Counted from the first letter of the stretch, positions 25,461 through 33,866 are shown. The stretch: 64,000 nucleotides of DNA from Dryocola sp051307055 (GCF_051307055.1 NZ_CP149994.1:1240001-1304000), one strand, 5' to 3'. Numbers and translations are program-made. Notes: generated from the letters alone by a model not told the origin.

Positions 25461-25483
25461 AAGCCGATTTGCACAATCGGCTT
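25461..25483 (-). terminator. Hairpin after ybhB, possible weak terminator
   Basis: AAGCCGATT and AATCGGCTT pair around TGCAC, 15 bases past the ybhB stop on the minus strand. The T tail is poor, so its strength is doubtful. Confidence 0.4.
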
Positions 25484-25497
25484 GATAAAAGGTGGGA

Positions 25498-25974
25498 TTA
25501 GCTGAACAAAGCGGTAACAGAGGCGCTTCCTAACGAGTGAAAGTGGACATTAAAGCCGACCACGGCCCCGGATGCGTGCTCATCAACGTCCAGTTTTTCC
25601 ACGTCCAGCGCGTGAACGGTGAAAATATAGCGATGCGTTTCGCCTTTCGGAGGCGCCGCGCCGCCGTAACCAGCCTTGCCGAAGTCTGTGCGCGTCTGAA
25701 CGGCGGGTTCAGGCAACTCTGCTAAATCAGAGCCGGAACCCTGCGGTAAGACGCGGGTATCGGCGGGCAGGTTCGCCACCACCCAGTGCCACCAGCCCGA
25801 ACCGGTTGGCGCGTCCGGATCGTAGCAGGTCACCACAAAACTCTTCGTCCCTGCGGGTACGTCATCCCATGCAAGATGCGGGGAAATGTTGTCGCCTTCG
25901 TACCCCATGCCGTTAAAGACATGGCGGGACGGCAGCTTTTCGCCCTCTTTAATATCATTGCTAATCAGCTTCAT
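25498..25974 (-). CDS. ybhB: YbhB, PEBP/RKIP-like protein
   Basis: 158 aa, as in E. coli YbhB. A phosphatidylethanolamine-binding-protein fold with the conserved pocket motifs FVVTCYDPDAPTGSGWWHWV and GETHRYIFTVHALD. Cytoplasmic (no signal peptide). The ligand and role in enteric bacteria are not established. A DJ-1-like gene lies 14 bases upstream on the same strand, so the two are probably cotranscribed. Confidence 0.94.
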   Translation of the reverse strand: MKLISNDIKEGEKLPSRHVFNGMGYEGDNISPHLAWDDVPAGTKSFVVTCYDPDAPTGSGWWHWVVANLPADTRVLPQGSGSDLAELPEPAVQTRTDFGKAGYGGAAPPKGETHRYIFTVHALDVEKLDVDEHASGAVVGFNVHFHSLGSASVTALFS

Positions 25975-25988
25975 AGCCGCTCCTTTGA

Positions 25989-26669
25989 TTAGAGATCGAG
26001 TAGTTTCAGCAGCTCTTCAGCGGCGATGGTGGAAGAGGCGGGGTTTTGCCCGGTCACCAGGTGCCCGTCGGTGACAGCATATTCGCCCCAGTCATCGGTA
26101 CGCTCGAACAGGCCGCCCGCTTTTTTCAGCTCATCTTCGACCAGAAACGGCACTATGGTCGTTAAGCCAACGCCTTCTTCTTCGCTATTGGTAAAACCGG
26201 TGACGCGTTTGCCTTTCACCAGCGCCGTACCTTCCGGCGTTTTCACCTGGCGCAGCGCGCCCGGCGCATGACATACCGCGCCAACGGGTTTACCGGTCGC
26301 CCAGAACTGTTCAATCAGTTTAATGGAGTGCGGATCCTGAGCCAGATCCCACAGCGGGCCGTGGCCGCCTGGATAGAACACGGCATCAAAATCTTCGGCG
26401 TTTACGGAATCCAGCCTGTGGGTACTGGCGAGACGTTTTTGCGCTTCCGCATCGCTGCGGAAACGGCGGGTTGCGTCAGTCTGAGCGTCCGGCTCGTCGC
26501 TTTTGGGATCAAGCGGCGGCTGGCCGCCTTTGGGGGACGCGAGCGTAACCTCAAGCCCCGCATCGTGGAAAACATAGTAAGGCGCGGCAAACTCTTCAAG
26601 CCAGAAGCCTGTGGTTTTGCCCGTATTGCCGAGCTGGCTGTGCGAAGTGAGCACCATGAGGATTTTCAT
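25989..26669 (-). CDS. DJ-1/PfpI family protein (class I glutamine amidotransferase-like)
   Basis: 226 aa from ATG 26669 (GGGAGAAGCAA upstream). A DJ-1/PfpI domain covers most of the chain: N-terminal MKILMVLTSHSQ, acidic residue region WLEEFAAPYYVF, FYPGGHGPLWDL, and the nucleophile elbow GAVCHAPGAL with the reactive Cys. Members act as Hsp31-type chaperones, glyoxalases or amidases, and sequence alone does not separate these. K-12 lacks this gene between ybhB and bioA; the long insert GFTNSEEEGVGLTTIVPFLVEDELKKAG is typical of the ThiJ/Hsp31-like subgroup. Confidence 0.88.
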   Translation of the reverse strand: MKILMVLTSHSQLGNTGKTTGFWLEEFAAPYYVFHDAGLEVTLASPKGGQPPLDPKSDEPDAQTDATRRFRSDAEAQKRLASTHRLDSVNAEDFDAVFYPGGHGPLWDLAQDPHSIKLIEQFWATGKPVGAVCHAPGALRQVKTPEGTALVKGKRVTGFTNSEEEGVGLTTIVPFLVEDELKKAGGLFERTDDWGEYAVTDGHLVTGQNPASSTIAAEELLKLLDL

Positions 26670-26739
26670 TTGCTTCTCCCTGTTGGGCATATGAAAAGAT
26701 CTTCGAAGTGTAGTGCATCCTTGCACGGGCTGCTGGCGG

Positions 26740-28029
26740 TCAGCGCCTGAAGAAGGCCGGGTTGGCGACGGCTTTTGTCACCGCGGCGATAAGTTTTGCC
26801 AGCTGGTCGCGGCTGATAATATACGGCGGCATCAGGTAAATCAGACGGCCAAAGGGCCGCACCCAGACGCCTTGCTCCACAAAGAAAGCCTGAAGCGCAG
26901 CCATATCTACCGGATAATGCGTTTCCACGACGCCAATCGCGCCAAGCACGCGCACGTCCGCCACCTGCTCACAGTCCTTCAGCGGCCCAAGTCCCGTCAG
27001 TAACTGCTGTTCGATAGCTTTAACCTGCTGCTGCCAGCCGCCTTCTTCCAGCAGGGCAAGGCTTTCGCAGGCTACCGCGCAGGCCAGCGGATTGCCCATA
27101 AACGTCGGGCCGTGCATAAAACAGCCCGCCTCGCCATCGCTGATTGTCTCAGCCACGTTACGGGTTGCCAGCGTGGCTGAAAGGGTCATGGTTCCTCCGG
27201 TCAGCGCTTTCCCCAGGCACATAATATCGGGCGCAATGCCCGCGTGGTCACAGGCGAATAGCTTGCCGGTACGGCCAAAGCCGGTAGCAATTTCATCGGC
27301 GATAAGCAAAATCCCTTCGCGATCGCACATGCGGCGAATACGACGCAGCCATTCCGGATGATAAAAACGCATCCCGCCTGCGCCCTGCACGACAGGCTCC
27401 AGAATCACCGCAGCAATTTCCTGACGATGGGCGGCCATTAAGCGCGCAAACGGCACGATATCCATCTCGTCCCATTCGTCATCGAAACCGCATTGCGGAG
27501 CAGGCGCGAACAGGTGCTCCGGAAGATAGCCCTGCCAGAGGCTGTGCATGGAGTTATCCGGATCGCACACCGACATCGCACCGAACGTATCGCCGTGGTA
27601 GCCGTGGCGGAAAGTCAGAAAGCGCTGGCGCGGCTCCCCCTTCGCGTGCCAGTACTGCAGCGCCATTTTCATCGCGACCTCTACCGCGACGGAACCCGAA
27701 TCGGCCAGGAAAACGCATTCGAGCGGCTCGGGCGTCATTGCCACCAGCCTGCGGCAAAGCGCCACCGCTGCGGGATGGGTAATGCCGCCAAACATCACGT
27801 GCGACATCTGATCGATCTGGCTTTTCATCGCCTCGTTCAGGCGCGGGTGGCTGTAGCCGTGAATGGCTGCCCACCACGAAGACATACCGTCAACCAGCGG
27901 CCTGCCGTCAGCAAGCTTCAGCTCGCAGCCTGCTGCCGAAACGATCGGATAAGCCGGCAGCGGCTGGGTCATGGAGGTGTAGGGATGCCAGATATGGCGT
28001 CGATCGAATGTTAAATCAGCAGGCGTCAT
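26740..28029 (-). CDS. bioA: Adenosylmethionine-8-amino-7-oxononanoate aminotransferase BioA
   Basis: 429 aa (E. coli 429). Class III PLP aminotransferase converting KAPA to DAPA with S-adenosylmethionine as amino donor. Visible: SSWWAAIHGY, GSVAVEVAMKMA, FRHGYHGDT, the PLP Asp in IADEIATGFGRTG and the PLP Lys in CLGKALTGG. Start ATG 28029 matches MTxxDL homologues; the ribosome site is poor, as in E. coli. It is divergent from bioBFCD across a BirA operator. Confidence 0.97.
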   Translation of the reverse strand: MTPADLTFDRRHIWHPYTSMTQPLPAYPIVSAAGCELKLADGRPLVDGMSSWWAAIHGYSHPRLNEAMKSQIDQMSHVMFGGITHPAAVALCRRLVAMTPEPLECVFLADSGSVAVEVAMKMALQYWHAKGEPRQRFLTFRHGYHGDTFGAMSVCDPDNSMHSLWQGYLPEHLFAPAPQCGFDDEWDEMDIVPFARLMAAHRQEIAAVILEPVVQGAGGMRFYHPEWLRRIRRMCDREGILLIADEIATGFGRTGKLFACDHAGIAPDIMCLGKALTGGTMTLSATLATRNVAETISDGEAGCFMHGPTFMGNPLACAVACESLALLEEGGWQQQVKAIEQQLLTGLGPLKDCEQVADVRVLGAIGVVETHYPVDMAALQAFFVEQGVWVRPFGRLIYLMPPYIISRDQLAKLIAAVTKAVANPAFFRR

Positions 28030-28036
28030 AAGGTGA

Positions 28037-28072
28037 CTTGTAAACCATTTTAAAAACATTTAGGTTTACGAG
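28037..28072. promoter_or_regulatory. BirA operator between bioA and bioB
   Basis: TTGTAAACC (28038-28046), 16 bases, GGTTTACGA (28063-28071): an inverted repeat one base from the BirA-biotinyl-AMP consensus. It lies between the divergent starts of bioA and bioB and overlaps both promoters, so biotin sufficiency would silence both arms. Confidence 0.9.
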
Positions 28073-28118
28073 TATAACGTCAATCAACGGTTAACAACAC
28101 CCCTTCTGGAGACGCCCC

Positions 28119-29159
28119 ATGGCTCACCACGCACGCTGGACAATGTCGCAGGTCACTGCTTTATTTGAAAAACCTTTCCTCGAACTGCTGTTTGAAGCGC
28201 AGCAGGTACACCGCCAGCATTTCGATCCCCGACACGTGCAGGTCAGCACGCTGCTGTCGATTAAAACGGGCGCATGCCCGGAAGACTGTAAATATTGCCC
28301 ACAAAGCGCGCGCTATAAAACGGGGCTGGAATCCGAGCGGCTGATGGAGGTTGAGCAGGTGCTGGACTCCGCCCGCCAGGCGCGTAACGCTGGCTCAACG
28401 CGTTTCTGCATGGGCGCGGCCTGGAAAAACCCGAACGATCGCGATATGCCTTATCTTGAACAAATGGTGCAGGGCGTACGGGAAATGGGGCTGGAAACCT
28501 GCATGACGCTCGGCACGCTAACCGACGCGCAGGCGCAGCGCCTGGCGGCGGCCGGGCTGGATTATTACAACCACAATCTTGATACCTCCCCGGAGTTTTA
28601 CGGCAACATCATCACCACCCGTACCTACCAGGAGCGTCTGGATACGCTTGATAAAGTGCGCGATGCGGGCATCAAGGTTTGCTCCGGCGGCATTGTCGGG
28701 CTGGGGGAAACCGTTACAGACCGCGCGGGATTACTGCTCCAGCTGGCTAATCTGCCAACGCCGCCAGAAAGCGTGCCGATCAATATGCTGGTGAAGGTGA
28801 AAGGCACGCCGCTTGCGGATAACGACGACGTGGACGCGTTTGATTTTATCCGCACTATCGCCGTTGCGCGCATTATGATGCCAACCTCGTTTGTGCGCCT
28901 CTCTGCGGGCCGCGAGCAGATGAGCGAGCAGACTCAGGCCATGTGCTTTATGGCCGGCGCGAACTCCATTTTCTACGGCTGCAAACTCCTTACCACGCCA
29001 AATCCTGAAGAAGATAAAGATTTGCAGTTATTCCGCAAGCTGGGCCTGAATCCGCAGCAAACCATCACCGACGCGGGAGACAACGAGCAGCAGCAACAGC
29101 TTGCTTCCCGGCTGTTAACGGCGGATACGGACAAGTATTACAACGCGGCGGCGGTATGA
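28119..29159 (+). CDS. bioB: Biotin synthase BioB
   Basis: 346 aa, as in E. coli. Radical SAM enzyme inserting sulfur into dethiobiotin. The radical SAM cysteines are Cys53, Cys57 and Cys60 (GACPEDCKYCP), and [2Fe-2S] ligands lie in CMGAAW, CMTLG and KVCSGGIVGLGE. ATG 28119 follows CTGGAG. Its stop overlaps the bioF start (ATGA), so the two are translationally coupled. Confidence 0.98.
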   Translation: MAHHARWTMSQVTALFEKPFLELLFEAQQVHRQHFDPRHVQVSTLLSIKTGACPEDCKYCPQSARYKTGLESERLMEVEQVLDSARQARNAGSTRFCMGAAWKNPNDRDMPYLEQMVQGVREMGLETCMTLGTLTDAQAQRLAAAGLDYYNHNLDTSPEFYGNIITTRTYQERLDTLDKVRDAGIKVCSGGIVGLGETVTDRAGLLLQLANLPTPPESVPINMLVKVKGTPLADNDDVDAFDFIRTIAVARIMMPTSFVRLSAGREQMSEQTQAMCFMAGANSIFYGCKLLTTPNPEEDKDLQLFRKLGLNPQQTITDAGDNEQQQQLASRLLTADTDKYYNAAAV

Positions 29160-30307
29160 GCTGGCAGCAGCGCATCGAGCAGCAGCTTGCGCAAAGGCGC
29201 GCCAGCGATAGCTTTCGCACTCGTCAGGTCAACGAATCAGGAAGCGGACGCTATCTGGTTGCTCACGCAAAGCGGCATCTGAACTTTTCCAGCAATGATT
29301 ATCTGGGGCTAAGCCAGCATCCGCAGATCGTGCGGGCCTGGCAGCAGGGCGCGGAACGCTATGGCGTCGGCAGCGGCGGCTCGGGACACGTCACTGGCTA
29401 CAGCACCGCCCATCATCAGCTTGAAAATGAGCTTGCGCAGTGGCTGGGCTATCCGCGCGCGCTGCTGTTTATCTCCGGTTTTGCGGCCAATCAGGCCGTG
29501 ATTACCGCGCTGGCGCAAAAGCAGGATCGCATTCTGGCGGACAAACTCAGCCACGCCTCCCTGCTTGAAGCGGCGATGCTGAGCCCTGCGCAACTGCGGC
29601 GTTTCGCGCATAACGATGTTCAGGCGCTTGAGCATTTGCTGGGCGCTTCATGCGAAGGCCAGCAATTAGTCATCACCGAGGGCGTGTTCAGCATGGACGG
29701 CGATGAAGCGCCGCTTGGCGCGATCGCGGCTGCCACGCGTCGGCAGGAAGGCTGGCTGATGGTCGACGATGCGCATGGCATCGGTGTGCTTGGCGAAGAA
29801 GGGAGAGGAAGCTGTTACCGGCAGCAGGTGAAGCCGGATTTGCTGGTTATCACCTTCGGCAAAGCTTTTGGCGTGAGCGGCGCGGCGATATTGTGCGGTG
29901 AAGATGTGGCGGATTATTTGCTGCAGTTTGCCCGCCATCTGATCTACAGCACTGCGATGCCGCCAGCCCAAGCCTACGCGTTGTCCGCAGCTTTAGATGT
30001 GGTGCGAAAGGACGATGAGAGGCGCTCACGCCTGCGCGACAATATTGCTGTTTTTCGGCATGGAGCGGCGCAGCTCCCGCTCGGATTAATCAACTCGCAA
30101 ACTGCTATTCAACCGCTGATTGTTGGTGAGAATGCGCGCACGCTCGGCCTGGCTGCTCGTTTGCGCGAACGCGGGTTCTGGCTCACGGCCATTCGCCCAC
30201 CTACTGTTCCGGCGGGCAGCGCGCGTTTGCGCGTAACGCTTACCGCCGAACATACCCGCGAAGTTATCGAGGCGCTGCTGGAGGCCCTGTATGACGAAAC
30301 CCGTTAA
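29156..30307 (+). CDS. bioF: 8-amino-7-oxononanoate synthase BioF
   Basis: 383 aa (E. coli 384). Alpha-oxoamine synthase using PLP to join pimeloyl-ACP and alanine into KAPA. Visible: NYLG-type NFSSNDYLGLS, GSGGSGHVTGY, DDAHGIGVLG, and the PLP Lys in ITFGKAFGVSGAA (about residue 236). It overlaps bioB by four bases and bioC by 17. Confidence 0.97.
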   Translation: MSWQQRIEQQLAQRRASDSFRTRQVNESGSGRYLVAHAKRHLNFSSNDYLGLSQHPQIVRAWQQGAERYGVGSGGSGHVTGYSTAHHQLENELAQWLGYPRALLFISGFAANQAVITALAQKQDRILADKLSHASLLEAAMLSPAQLRRFAHNDVQALEHLLGASCEGQQLVITEGVFSMDGDEAPLGAIAAATRRQEGWLMVDDAHGIGVLGEEGRGSCYRQQVKPDLLVITFGKAFGVSGAAILCGEDVADYLLQFARHLIYSTAMPPAQAYALSAALDVVRKDDERRSRLRDNIAVFRHGAAQLPLGLINSQTAIQPLIVGENARTLGLAARLRERGFWLTAIRPPTVPAGSARLRVTLTAEHTREVIEALLEALYDETR

Positions 30308-31049
30308 TAAACTGGCGGTGGCGCAGGCTTTCGGACGCGCGGCGACGACCTATGACAACTTTGCTGAACTTCAGCGAATCAGCGGAAAGCAGATGATAAG
30401 CCGCCTCGCCGGGCGCAACTTTGGGCAGGTGCTGGATGCCGGATGCGGCACGGGCTGGTTCAGCCAGTACTGGAAAGCGCAGGGCAGCGACGTCACGGCA
30501 CTCGACCTTTCGGCAAAAATGCTGAGCCACGCCCGTGAGCGGAGGGCGGCAAACAGCTACCTTGAGGGCGATATTGAGGCGCTGCCGCTGGCAAATGAGC
30601 GGGTGGATCTGGCCTGGAGCAATCTGGCCATGCAGTGGTGCAGCGATTTGCGCAAAGGGCTAAGCGAGCTCTACCGCGTGACTCGTCCAGGAGGATGCAT
30701 TGCGTTTACGACAATAGCCGCCGGCTCGCTTCCGGAGCTGCATGCCGCCTGGCAGGCCGTGGATGCAAGGGCGCATGCCAATGAATTCTTATCCTTTGCT
30801 GAAGTTGAGACCGCCTGCGCAGGCTGGCGCGTATCGCTTGATGCCGGGCAGGTGACTCAAGGTTTTCCGGATGTGATGAGCGCCATGCACACGCTTAAAG
30901 GCGTTGGCGCGACGCATCTTCACGAAGGCCGAAAAAGCTCGCTGATGACGCGCCAGCAACTGCAACGCCTTAGCCTTGCCTGGCCGCAGCGTGACGGAGA
31001 GTTTCCGCTCACCTGGCAACTTGTTTCTGGAGTGATTGAACGTGATTAA
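30291..31049 (+). CDS. bioC: Malonyl-ACP O-methyltransferase BioC
   Basis: 252 aa (E. coli 251). SAM-dependent methyltransferase that caps malonyl-ACP to let the fatty-acid machinery build pimelate. Motif I LDAGCGTGWFSQYW (about 48-61), ALDLSAKML and the motif region WSNLAMQWCSDL are intact. It starts inside bioF (17-base overlap) and ends inside the start of bioD, so all four bio genes are tightly coupled. Confidence 0.96.
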   Translation: MTKPVNKLAVAQAFGRAATTYDNFAELQRISGKQMISRLAGRNFGQVLDAGCGTGWFSQYWKAQGSDVTALDLSAKMLSHARERRAANSYLEGDIEALPLANERVDLAWSNLAMQWCSDLRKGLSELYRVTRPGGCIAFTTIAAGSLPELHAAWQAVDARAHANEFLSFAEVETACAGWRVSLDAGQVTQGFPDVMSAMHTLKGVGATHLHEGRKSSLMTRQQLQRLSLAWPQRDGEFPLTWQLVSGVIERD

Positions 31050-31725
31050 AAAATGGTTTGTTACCGGAACCGATACCGAAGTGGGAAAAACTGTCGCCAG
31101 TTGTGCCTTGCTGCAGGCCGCGGCGCAGGCGGGATTCCAGACCGTTGGCTACAAGCCGGTCGCCTCCGGCAGCGAAATGACGCCGCAGGGTATCCGTAAC
31201 GGCGATGCGCTTGCGCTTCAGCGCAACAGCAGCGTGTCGCTTAGCTATGAACAGGTTAACCCGCTGGCTTTTCTGGAACCGACGTCTCCGCACATTATCA
31301 GCGCAGAGGAAGGTCGTCCCATTGAGTTTTCAACGCTCTCTGCGGGGCTGGAAGCGCTGTCGCAACGCGGAAACTGGGTGCAGGTAGAAGGGGCCGGCGG
31401 GTGGTTTACGCCGCTTTCGGAATCAACCACTTTTGCCGACTGGGTGCTAACAGAAAAACTGCCGGTTATTCTCGTGGTGGGCGTCAGGCTGGGCTGTATT
31501 AACCATGCGATGTTAACGGCGCATGCGCTAAAAAGTGCCGGGCTTCCGCTGGCAGGCTGGATTGCAAACGACGTTGTGCCCACCGGCAAACGACACGCTG
31601 AATATATTGCAACGCTCAGCAAAGTGCTGCCCGCGCCCATGCTCGGTGAAATTCCCTGGCTGCCGGAACTTGATGAAAAAACCGCGCTCGGCTGCTATCT
31701 CGATTTATCCCATCTTGCGGCTTAA
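31042..31725 (+). CDS. bioD: Dethiobiotin synthetase BioD
   Basis: 227 aa from GTG 31042 (E. coli 225). ATP-dependent carboxylase closing the ureido ring of dethiobiotin. Walker A-like GTDTEVGKT, KPVASGSE, and VEGAGGWFTPLS are visible. Two non-ATG starts compete: TTG 31036 lies only 3 bases after GGAG (31029-31032), GTG 31042 lies 9 bases after it, and GTG gives an N-terminus closer to the family. Overlap with bioC is 8 bases. Confidence 0.95.
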   Translation: MIKKWFVTGTDTEVGKTVASCALLQAAAQAGFQTVGYKPVASGSEMTPQGIRNGDALALQRNSSVSLSYEQVNPLAFLEPTSPHIISAEEGRPIEFSTLSAGLEALSQRGNWVQVEGAGGWFTPLSESTTFADWVLTEKLPVILVVGVRLGCINHAMLTAHALKSAGLPLAGWIANDVVPTGKRHAEYIATLSKVLPAPMLGEIPWLPELDEKTALGCYLDLSHLAA

Positions 31726-31753
31726 TTCGCATTATTTCTCTGCATAACTGCAA

Positions 31754-31775
31754 CGCCTGAAATTTATTTCGGGCG
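31754..31775 (+). terminator. Hairpin after bioD, possible terminator
   Basis: CGCCTGAAAT and ATTTCGGGCG pair with one T-G wobble, 28 bases after the bioD stop, followed by CTTTCC. The tail is short of T, so termination is uncertain. Confidence 0.4.
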
Positions 31776-31852
31776 CTTTCCAGAAAACATTCACTCGCTA
31801 AAACAAACGCTGTCGCAGCTCATCAATACCGGATAAATTATCTACAATTTTT

Positions 31853-31868
31853 GTTGTCATATGACAAC
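31853..31868. promoter_or_regulatory. 16-bp perfect palindrome before the HicA-like gene, candidate operator
   Basis: GTTGTCAT followed by ATGACAAC, a perfect dyad ending 19 bases before AGGAGG of the next gene. The adjacent pair encodes an HTH protein, so autoregulation at this site is plausible. This is inference; no known operator family was matched. Confidence 0.5.
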
Positions 31869-31899
31869 CTGCGTGGGATAGTAATCAGGAGGATTTATG

Positions 31900-32157
31900 A
31901 TGCGTCGGGTACATCCGAATAAGGATATTGAGGCCGCGCTGAGCTATGCGGAGCGCCAGGGCTGGCAGGTAAAAGCCGGCGGTTCCCACTGTTGGGGGAA
32001 AATGTACTGCCCCTGGAATGACAAAACCTGCCGATGCGGCGAATTTTGTATTAGCTGTATCTGGAGTACGCCACGCAACGCATGGCATCACGCAAGGCAG
32101 ATTAGACGCGTGGTTGATGGCTGCTGTCAAAACACAGTCAGGCCGACAAGGCATTAA
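31900..32157 (+). CDS. Small Cys-rich HicA-like protein, candidate toxin
   Basis: 85 aa from ATG 31900 (AGGAGG 7 bases upstream; ATG 31897 in the same frame is only 4 bases away). I do not recognise a named gene. The layout resembles HicA mRNA interferases: a helix, then GWQVKAGGSH (Gly-Trp and a Gly-Ser-His at residues 28-30 where HicA has its catalytic His), a strand, then WSTPRNAWHHARQIRR. Unlike HicA it carries a Cys cluster (residues 31, 37, 44, 46, 50, 53) that might bind metal. Net charge is strongly basic. It is followed after 12 bases by an HTH-bearing gene, the usual toxin-antitoxin layout. The toxin role is inferred. Confidence 0.7.
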   Translation: MRRVHPNKDIEAALSYAERQGWQVKAGGSHCWGKMYCPWNDKTCRCGEFCISCIWSTPRNAWHHARQIRRVVDGCCQNTVRPTRH

Positions 32158-32169
32158 AGGGAGCAGGGT

Positions 32170-32688
32170 ATGTCGGAATTTAGCTTCACATTGATATTCA
32201 CCCTACCGCAAAGCCACCAGGAGCCGGAGCTTTGGGTTCAGGCGCTGGGTGAAAACGGCTGCGACGACGCGCTGATCGGCGTGGGCGTAACGGGCAGGAT
32301 TGCGCTGAACTTTATCCGTGAAGCGCGAACCGCGCGGCAAGCGGTGGTTTCCGCTATTCAGGATGTGAAACGAACTATCCCCGGCGCAGGCCTGGTGGAA
32401 GCCGCGCCAGATTTGGTTGGGTTAACGGATATAGCCGAATTAATGGGCTTTTCCCGGCAGTATATGCGCAAAGTGATGGTGAGCCGCCAGTGTTTTCCCG
32501 CGCCGGTGCACGACGGTAAAACGGCCATCTGGCACCTTGAATCGGTGCTGCGCTGGCTTCGCGAGACGGGCGTAAGCAAAGTCCCTTTGCCGCTGCTGGA
32601 GCTCTCTGCGGTAACAAGGCAGTGTAATTTACAGCGCGAGCTGGCGGCGTTAGACAGCAACCTGCAAAAGCTGATCGGGCAACTCTAG
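32170..32688 (+). CDS. HTH protein partnered with the HicA-like gene, candidate antitoxin
   Basis: 172 aa; not recognised as a named gene. An N-terminal region (1-80) of alternating strands and helices (FSFTLIFTLPQ, DDALIGVGVTGRIALNFIREA) precedes a MerR/AlpA-like helix-turn-helix at about 84-106 (GLTDIAELMGFSRQYMRKVM) and a wing with FPAPVHDGKTAIWHLESVLRWL. The order N-terminal neutralising domain plus C-terminal DNA-binding domain resembles HicB antitoxins. GGGAGCAGGGT gives a good ribosome site. It converges on an ABC ATPase gene 46 bases away. Confidence 0.75.
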   Translation: MSEFSFTLIFTLPQSHQEPELWVQALGENGCDDALIGVGVTGRIALNFIREARTARQAVVSAIQDVKRTIPGAGLVEAAPDLVGLTDIAELMGFSRQYMRKVMVSRQCFPAPVHDGKTAIWHLESVLRWLRETGVSKVPLPLLELSAVTRQCNLQRELAALDSNLQKLIGQL

Positions 32689-32734
32689 CAGCGTAACGAT
32701 CGCAAAAGCTGGCCGTCACCGTCCGCCGTCAAAA

Positions 32735-33445
32735 TTATGGCGTCATCCAGCCCGCAACGAGCTTATCGTCAAGCAGTGCGACTTTTCCCTGCGCAACGTT
32801 GCGTCCACGGTGCAAAAGGCAAAAGCGGTCCGCTACGCGGCGGATAAAGGATAAACGCTGTTCGACCAGCAAAATCGTGAGGCCAAAATCCCGTTTCAGG
32901 CGGTGAATAATATTTCCCATATCATGGATAAAACCTTGTCCGCTTGCCCACGCGGGTTCATCCAGAATCAGCAGTTTTGGTTCGCTTACCAGCGCTCTGG
33001 CAAGCACCAGCTGCTGCTGAATGTCGCCTGTCAGTTCGCTGCCGCGCGCGTGACGCAGCGCGTAAAGCGCAGGGAACAGGTCATACACCATAGAAGGAAT
33101 AGCCCGTGCACGCTCGTTTCCGGCCAGCCGCGCAATCTGCAAGTTTTCTTCGACGCAGAGCTGAGAAAAAATGCGCCGTTCCTGCGTCACATAGCTTATG
33201 CCCAGCGCAGCGCGATCCTCCACGGGCCTTGCGAGCAAATCCTGCGGCGGGCGGCCAGCTTCGTTCCATATCATGCTGCCGCTCTGCACGGGCAGATAGC
33301 CGGTAATGCAGTTTATCAACGTGGTTTTTCCCATGCCTACCGCTCCCAGCACGCAGGTGCATTCTCCTTTTATCAGTTCCAGGTCGAGGTTCCATAAAAC
33401 ATGGTTCTCGCCATAAAACTGATTCACGGCGCGTAAGCTCAACAT
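32735..33445 (-). CDS. Orphan UrtE/LivF-like ABC ATPase with degenerate motifs
   Basis: 236 aa, closest in layout to UrtE of urea ABC transporters (N-terminal YGENHVLWNL, EENL region, QQQL before the ARAL helix, LLVEQ switch). Walker A GAVGMGKTT (34-42) keeps the Gly-Lys-Thr core, but the signature normally LSGGQ reads LTGDIQ (138-143) and the D-loop after LILDEP reads AWASGQ instead of TEGIQP. Switch Gln is normal for the LivF/UrtE group. No permease or binding-protein gene is adjacent, and K-12 has no gene here. It may be a relic, or an ATPase serving a transporter elsewhere. Confidence 0.8.
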   Translation of the reverse strand: MLSLRAVNQFYGENHVLWNLDLELIKGECTCVLGAVGMGKTTLINCITGYLPVQSGSMIWNEAGRPPQDLLARPVEDRAALGISYVTQERRIFSQLCVEENLQIARLAGNERARAIPSMVYDLFPALYALRHARGSELTGDIQQQLVLARALVSEPKLLILDEPAWASGQGFIHDMGNIIHRLKRDFGLTILLVEQRLSFIRRVADRFCLLHRGRNVAQGKVALLDDKLVAGWMTP

Positions 33446-33860
33446 GCATCATCTCCTCACGACAGGATTAAAGATAAACTCATTTCACCGCGGCATTTAC
33501 CTTCCCGGCGGGAAGAGGGAACAGGTTTCTTCCTGCATGTTGCAATTCCCCTGCCATGTCACGCTGGGGTTGCAGAAACAGGGCAATTTTGAGAAAAGCC
33601 TCACCTGTACGGCTGAAAAAAGCATGAGCAATGCAGGCTTGCCGTTACGCTGCACTTTGCCAGTGCTCGCCTTTTCTCGATTCTGGTGCAGAACAGCGCA
33701 TAAAAAAGAAGAAAGAAACGTTGAATTTGTGAGCGCCTTCACTACTGTCTACACAAAGTGAAATGAGGCGATAAAAAGCAAAAATAGGGCGGAAAAATTT
33801 TTTTCGCGGCGGTCAGGTTAAAAAAAGTAATTTTTGCGGGCGGCGACCCGAAAGGGCTGG
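33446..33860. other. Non-coding interval upstream of the ABC ATPase, no gene supported
   Basis: About 415 bases containing the promoter side of the ATPase gene. Frames of 105 aa (plus) and 81 aa (minus) cross it but have no ribosome site, unusual composition and no recognisable domain. The right part is A/T-run rich (AAAAATTTTTTT, AAAAAAAGTAATTTTTG). I see no RNA gene or repeat. Confidence 0.6.
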
Positions 33861-33866
33861 CTGCAC

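Noticed and set aside
31854..31882. Promoter TTGTCA-N17-GATAGT for the HicA-like gene.
   Set aside because: Hexamers are passable, but the start site would fall on the AGGAGG ribosome site at 31887-31892, leaving no usable leader.
33444..33761. 105-aa plus-strand frame upstream of the uvrB region.
   Set aside because: Its ATG overlaps the start of the divergent ATPase, no ribosome site, no domain, and composition looks random.
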